Of a stretch of 33,530 bases of DNA, positions 30,336-33,530 are shown piece by piece; within the stretch, counting starts at the first letter, position 1, and every line of letters starts with the position of its first letter. The position numbers and the translations under genes were made by a program. Under the pieces are notes generated by a model. It was given only the letters and a program-made list of their open reading frames with translations. It was not told the DNA's origin and made no database searches. The DNA comes from an uncultured Subdoligranulum sp. (GTDB lineage Bacteria > Bacillota_A > Clostridia > Oscillospirales > Ruminococcaceae): positions 1 to 33,530 of the forward strand of contig NZ_CALADU010000075.1 in assembly GCF_937890665.1 (NCBI RefSeq), in the 5' to 3' direction.

Positions 30336-31331
30336 ATGACGCAATCTGTGGATCATGAGACCGTTGTCTCGCGCTTGTTGGGCGCAGACGAGATCTTGAT
30401 TTTATGCCATAAGAACCCCGACGGTGATACCATCGGCTCGGGGGCGGCCCTGTGTTTGGCGTTGCGCCGTTTGGGAAAAACTGCTGCGGTTCTGTGCAGT
30501 GACCCCATCCCCACCATGTATGCGTTTTTACCCATTCATGTGTTTGACGGCAGCTTTACGCCTCGGTTTGTGGTGGCCGTAGATGTGGCAGGGATCCAGT
30601 TGTTTGGTGACCGCAACAACATGCCGCAATATGCAGCCCATGTGGATCTCTGCATTGACCACCATGGCTCCAACAGCGGCTACGCCTACGAAACCCTTTT
30701 GGATGATCACGCTGCAGCCACTGCTGAGCTGCTGACGGCATTGATCCCCGAACTTGGGGTGGAAATCACACCGGATATCGCCGCTTGCCTGTATACCGGT
30801 GTTGCCACCGATACTGGCTGCTTCCGGTTTACCAATACGACGGCAGCCACCCATCGGGCTGCGGCCGCTTTGATCGAAGCGGGTGCCGACGTGGAAAATC
30901 TCAACGAGCGGCTGTTTGAATGCCGTTCCCATGCCCGGATGGCAGCGGAGCGGATGGCGCTGGAAAGTCTGGAGTTCTACTATGACAACCGGTGTGCGTT
31001 GATCTGCCTGACTTGGGATCAGATTCAAGCCGCCGGTGTGGCGGGGGCGGAACTGGAAGATTTGACCAGCCTGCCGCGCTCGATCGAAGGCGTGGAAGTG
31101 GGTCTGACGCTGCGTCAGCAGAAAGATGGCAGCTACAAGATCAGCGTGCGCACCGGTCACGACACCAACGCCTGCAACATTGCACGGCGTCTGGGCGGTG
31201 GGGGACATCCCCGGGCTGCCGGATGCGAGATCAGCGGCAATCTGGACAACGCCAAACAAGCTATTTTGGATGAAGTGAAAAAGGAATTGGATCGCAGCGC
31301 CTCCCTGAACGCTGCCGAGTCTGAAACCTAA
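30336..31331 (+). CDS. nrnA: DHH/DHHA1 phosphoesterase, NrnA-like (nanoRNase/pAp phosphatase)
   Basis: A 331-residue DHH-superfamily enzyme. The metal site is made by CHKNPDGDTIGSG, FVVAVDVAG and DHHGSN (DHH at 108-110). The C-terminal DHHA1 domain ends with RLGGGGHPRAAGCEI, which holds the substrate. Relatives degrade short RNAs (2-5 nt) and dephosphorylate pAp; some hydrolyse pApA from cyclic di-AMP. The SD AAGAGGA lies 5 bases upstream. Its place between rbfA and truB is typical. Confidence 0.93.
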   Translation: MTQSVDHETVVSRLLGADEILILCHKNPDGDTIGSGAALCLALRRLGKTAAVLCSDPIPTMYAFLPIHVFDGSFTPRFVVAVDVAGIQLFGDRNNMPQYAAHVDLCIDHHGSNSGYAYETLLDDHAAATAELLTALIPELGVEITPDIAACLYTGVATDTGCFRFTNTTAATHRAAAALIEAGADVENLNERLFECRSHARMAAERMALESLEFYYDNRCALICLTWDQIQAAGVAGAELEDLTSLPRSIEGVEVGLTLRQQKDGSYKISVRTGHDTNACNIARRLGGGGHPRAAGCEISGNLDNAKQAILDEVKKELDRSASLNAAESET

Positions 31332-31359
31332 TACAACGAACAGAAAAGGAATCCCCATC

Positions 31360-32253
31360 ATGCAAACGCCAAACGGCATTCTGCCTGTGGATAAACCCGC
31401 CGGCTGGACCAGCTTCGATGTGCTGGCCAAGCTGCGCGGCGCGCTGGGCACGCGCAAGCTGGGGCACTCGGGCACACTGGATCCCATGGCGACCGGTGTG
31501 CTCGCCGTGTTTATCGGCAAGGCAACCGCGGCTGCCGACCGCCAGTTGAATCACGATAAAACCTATGAAGCTACCCTGCGGCTGGGGCAGCGCACCGATA
31601 CCGGCGATGTGACCGGCACGGTGTTGGAATCCGCCCCTGTGACGGTAGGAGAGGGAGAACTGCAGGCGGTACTGCCGCAGTTTGAGGGTACGCTCCAGCA
31701 GTTGCCCCCCATGTACAGCGCGGTCAAAATCAACGGTCAGCCGCTTTATAAGGCGGCTCGCAAAGGGCAGACGGTGGAGCGTGTGCCGCGCCCCATCACA
31801 GTCTACAACATAGAGTATCTGGGCAATCTGGCCCCCAACGAGTATACGCTGCGGGTCGCCTGTTCTAAGGGAACGTATATCCGTGTGTTGGCCGAGGATA
31901 TCGGACAAGCGCTGGGTGTACCTGCTACACTGGCCGCGCTGCGTCGTACGCAAGCGGGGGAATTCTCGCTCTCTCAGTGCCACACATTGCCGGAGATTCT
32001 GGCTGCGGCGGAAAGCGGTGCGCTGGCCGAAAACGGCTGGATTTTGCCCGTGGATACGGTGTTCGCACCTCTGCCGGCGCTGACCGTCAATGCGGGGGTC
32101 AAAGCCCATCTTTTCAACGGCTGTCCTACCAGCCACTATGCAGCAGCCGATGGACGCTACCGCACGTACGATCAGGAGGGGACCTTCTTGGGATTGGCGG
32201 CGGTGGAGAGCGGTGTGCTGCGGGTGGAAAAACTGTTTTGTGAAAGGAATTGA
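31360..32253 (+). CDS. truB: tRNA pseudouridine(55) synthase TruB
   Basis: A 297-residue enzyme that makes pseudouridine 55 in the T-loop of tRNAs. The N-terminal GILPVDKPAGWTSFDVL and KLGHSGTLDPMATGVL are diagnostic, with the catalytic Asp at 41. YEATLRLGQRTDTGD and RVACSKGTYIRVLAEDIG follow, and a short PUA-like C-terminal domain ends the protein. AAAGGA lies upstream. It is separated from nrnA by 28 bases. Confidence 0.96.
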   Translation: MQTPNGILPVDKPAGWTSFDVLAKLRGALGTRKLGHSGTLDPMATGVLAVFIGKATAAADRQLNHDKTYEATLRLGQRTDTGDVTGTVLESAPVTVGEGELQAVLPQFEGTLQQLPPMYSAVKINGQPLYKAARKGQTVERVPRPITVYNIEYLGNLAPNEYTLRVACSKGTYIRVLAEDIGQALGVPATLAALRRTQAGEFSLSQCHTLPEILAAAESGALAENGWILPVDTVFAPLPALTVNAGVKAHLFNGCPTSHYAAADGRYRTYDQEGTFLGLAAVESGVLRVEKLFCERN

Positions 32254-32260
32254 ACGTTCG

Positions 32261-33166
32261 ATGCAGATCTACCATTCCATGATCCCCGTACAAGCCCCCA
32301 AAGGCAGCGCGGTGGCATTGGGCTACTTTGACGGTGTCCACTGCGGACATCGGATGGTGTTGGGCAGCGCGGTGCGTTATGCGGCCGAAAACGGTCTGAC
32401 TGCGGCGGCGTTCACCTTTGAACTGCCCGGAAATCAGACGCTCAAGGGGGGACGCATTCTCTCTTTGGCGCAAAAGCACCGCCGTATCGAGAGCCTTGGT
32501 GTGGAACAATATCTGGAACCGCCCTTTGAAGCGTTCCGCGATCTTCCGCCGGAGGTATTTGTGCAGAAAGTGCTGGTGGATTGCTTTGCTGCCAAGGCGG
32601 TGTTCTGCGGGGACAACTTCACCTTTGGCGCCCGCGCGGCGGGCAATGTGGAAATGCTGCATGCTCTCTGCGAACCGCTGGCCCAGTATGGTGCGCAGGC
32701 GGTTTCTTCCACCCGCATCCGGGCAGCACTGGAGGAAGGCCGTCTGGATGACGCCAACGCCATGCTGGGGGCTCCCTATGCCATTGACTGGACCGTTACC
32801 CATGGCAAGGGGGTGGGGAGCAGCCGTTTGGGAACCCCTACGGTCAACCAGAATTATCCCCCGGATGCCTTGCAGCCCTGTACCGGTGTGTATCTGACCC
32901 GAATCTGGCTGGAGGATCGCTGGTGGCCTGCTGCTACCGGTATTGGCCGTCGGCCGACCGTGGACGAGGACGCCAACGCCGCCGTTACCTGTGAAACTTA
33001 CGTCCCGGATTTTTCGGGGGATCTTTACGGGCAAGCGCCGGTACTGGAATTCCACCGCTATCTTTGCCCCATTCGGAAATTCCGCACATTGGAGGAACTG
33101 TCGGATTTGATTCGCCGTGCTGCGGCCCAAAGCAAGGAGTATTTTGCGGCCCAGACGGTAAAATAA
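32261..33166 (+). CDS. ribF: Bifunctional riboflavin kinase/FAD synthetase
   Basis: A 301-residue enzyme making FMN and then FAD. The N-terminal adenylyltransferase has GYFDGVHCGH, FCGDNFTFGARAAGN and SSTRIRAAL; the C-terminal kinase has HGKGVGSSRLGTPTVN and TGIGRRPTV. The stretch between GNVE and SSTRIR is about nine residues shorter than in E. coli RibF, apparently losing one strand of the adenylyltransferase fold. An AAAGGA lies 12 bases before this ATG, a rather long gap, but no better start exists. It ends the operon; no FMN riboswitch was seen. Confidence 0.93.
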   Translation: MQIYHSMIPVQAPKGSAVALGYFDGVHCGHRMVLGSAVRYAAENGLTAAAFTFELPGNQTLKGGRILSLAQKHRRIESLGVEQYLEPPFEAFRDLPPEVFVQKVLVDCFAAKAVFCGDNFTFGARAAGNVEMLHALCEPLAQYGAQAVSSTRIRAALEEGRLDDANAMLGAPYAIDWTVTHGKGVGSSRLGTPTVNQNYPPDALQPCTGVYLTRIWLEDRWWPAATGIGRRPTVDEDANAAVTCETYVPDFSGDLYGQAPVLEFHRYLCPIRKFRTLEELSDLIRRAAAQSKEYFAAQTVK

Positions 33167-33191
33167 TTGCAAAAAACAACGCGACTCGCTC

Positions 33192-33220
33192 TTGTAATTG
33201 TAGGGCGATTGTGGTATACT
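33192..33220 (+). promoter_or_regulatory. Promoter of rpsO
   Basis: TTGTAA (33192-33197), 17 bases, TATACT (33215-33220). It starts a leader of about 90 bases, so rpsO can be expressed separately from the nusA-infB operon. Confidence 0.75.
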
Positions 33221-33231
33221 ATTGTCTGTTA

Positions 33232-33291
33232 CCGTGGCCCGGTAGGGGGCGTATGCCTCAAACCTGCAGTTACCCCGTACTGCGCCATCGG
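33232..33291 (+). promoter_or_regulatory. rpsO leader: three-way junction, probable S15 autoregulatory site
   Basis: The leader can fold into a closed three-way junction. P1 pairs 33232-33238 with 33284-33291 (one bulge). P2 pairs 33246-33250 with 33255-33259. P3 pairs 33266-33273 with 33277-33283 (one bulge). P1 holds a G-U pair (33234 with 33288) next to G-C pairs close to the junction. S15 recognises a three-way junction and a G-U/G-C motif in 16S rRNA, and rpsO leaders that mimic it are known in several bacteria, so repression of rpsO by its product is likely. The fold was built by eye. Confidence 0.7.
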
Positions 33292-33319
33292 CAAATATTA
33301 CTTGAAAGAGGTATGTATC

Positions 33320-33530
33320 ATGAGCCAGAAATCTGCTATCGAGAAGCAGCCCATCATCGCGAAAGCCGCTCTGCACGAGGGCGACACCGGTTCTCCGGAA
33401 GTTCAGGTTGCGCTGCTCACCGCGCGCATCAACCACCTGACCGAGCATCTCAAGACCAACAAGCATGACAACCACAGCCGCCGCGGCCTGTTCAAGATGG
33501 TCGGCCGCCGCCGCAATCTGCTGGCCTATC
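33320..33530 (+). CDS. rpsO: Ribosomal protein S15 (partial, runs off the window)
   Basis: The first 70 codons of S15, which binds the central domain of 16S rRNA early in 30S assembly. [20 protein letters not shown] and [20 protein letters not shown] are the conserved rRNA-binding segments. AAAGAGGT lies 7 bases before the ATG. About 18 residues are missing at the right edge. The leader at 33232-33291 probably controls it. Confidence 0.97.
   Translation, partial: MSQKSAIEKQPIIAKAALHEGDTGSPEVQVALLTARINHLTEHLKTNKHDNHSRRGLFKMVGRRRNLLAY

Noticed and set aside
32200..32261. FMN riboswitch upstream of ribF
   Set aside because: The gap between truB and ribF is only 7 bases and holds no RFN-type conserved elements.
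33167..33191. Terminator after ribF
   Set aside because: Only a weak ACAA/TTGT and GCG/CGC pairing with an interrupted stem is present; it may be a read-through region into rpsO.

Overview
The window looks like chromosomal DNA of a moderately GC-rich, low-G+C-lineage (Firmicutes/Clostridia) gut-type anaerobe. The best guess is the Oscillospiraceae/Ruminococcaceae (Faecalibacterium, Gemmiger, Subdoligranulum and relatives). This rests on strong AGGAGG-type Shine-Dalgarno (SD) sites, the rimP-nusA-rnpM-ylxQ-infB-rbfA-nrnA-truB-ribF-rpsO order, a FakA/Asp23 pair, a single-chain GlyRS, an M29 aminopeptidase and a PadR/DUF2812 module. No tRNA, rRNA, CRISPR, phage or insertion sequence was seen. 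The genus is an inference. No gene-free stretch exceeds about 300 bases.

Layout. 1-66 is the 3' end of rplL, facing a minus-strand CBS-pair protein (199-660) with back-to-back terminators. 844-2904 is an Asp23-family gene plus fakA. 3008-5050 is recG. 5132-6443 is a DacF-like D,D-carboxypeptidase whose membrane anchor is split off by a one-base frameshift. 6478-7923 is pncB. 8002-8876 holds a small four-helix membrane protein and two tiny proteins (37 and 45 residues) with their own promoters. 9027-10712 is a glycosyltransferase and a HAD phosphatase. 10759-11652 (minus) is a membrane-tethered MerR regulator with a MerR-type promoter. 11789-15635 holds an unknown small protein, cca, a nitroreductase, acpS and a membrane acyltransferase. 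15689-16066 is a solitary mazF-type toxin. 16123-17544 (minus) is glyS. 17785-20166 is a large, AT-richer membrane protein overlapping a small convergent gene. 20531-23259 is murC and an M29 aminopeptidase. 23312-24860 (minus) is a PadR regulator with a DUF2812 membrane protein. 25111-33166 is the nusA-infB translation operon, followed by rpsO, which runs off the edge.

How the genes work together. The right-hand third is the classic ribosome maturation and initiation operon. Its leader carries an intrinsic terminator upstream of rimP-nusA. rpsO has a separate promoter and a three-way-junction leader that appears to mimic the S15 binding site. The left two-thirds is a patchwork of short housekeeping units divided by strong, often bidirectional, terminators.

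The most interesting signal is an architecture seen twice, at 7951-8001 and 15635-15688. A long terminator-like hairpin sits directly after a gene. Its 3' arm is the SD of the next gene and its short T-tract is the SD-to-ATG spacer. A -10-like hexamer lies inside the hairpin. This should keep read-through transcripts untranslated while an internally started mRNA exposes the SD. One of the two protected genes is a MazF toxin with no visible antitoxin.
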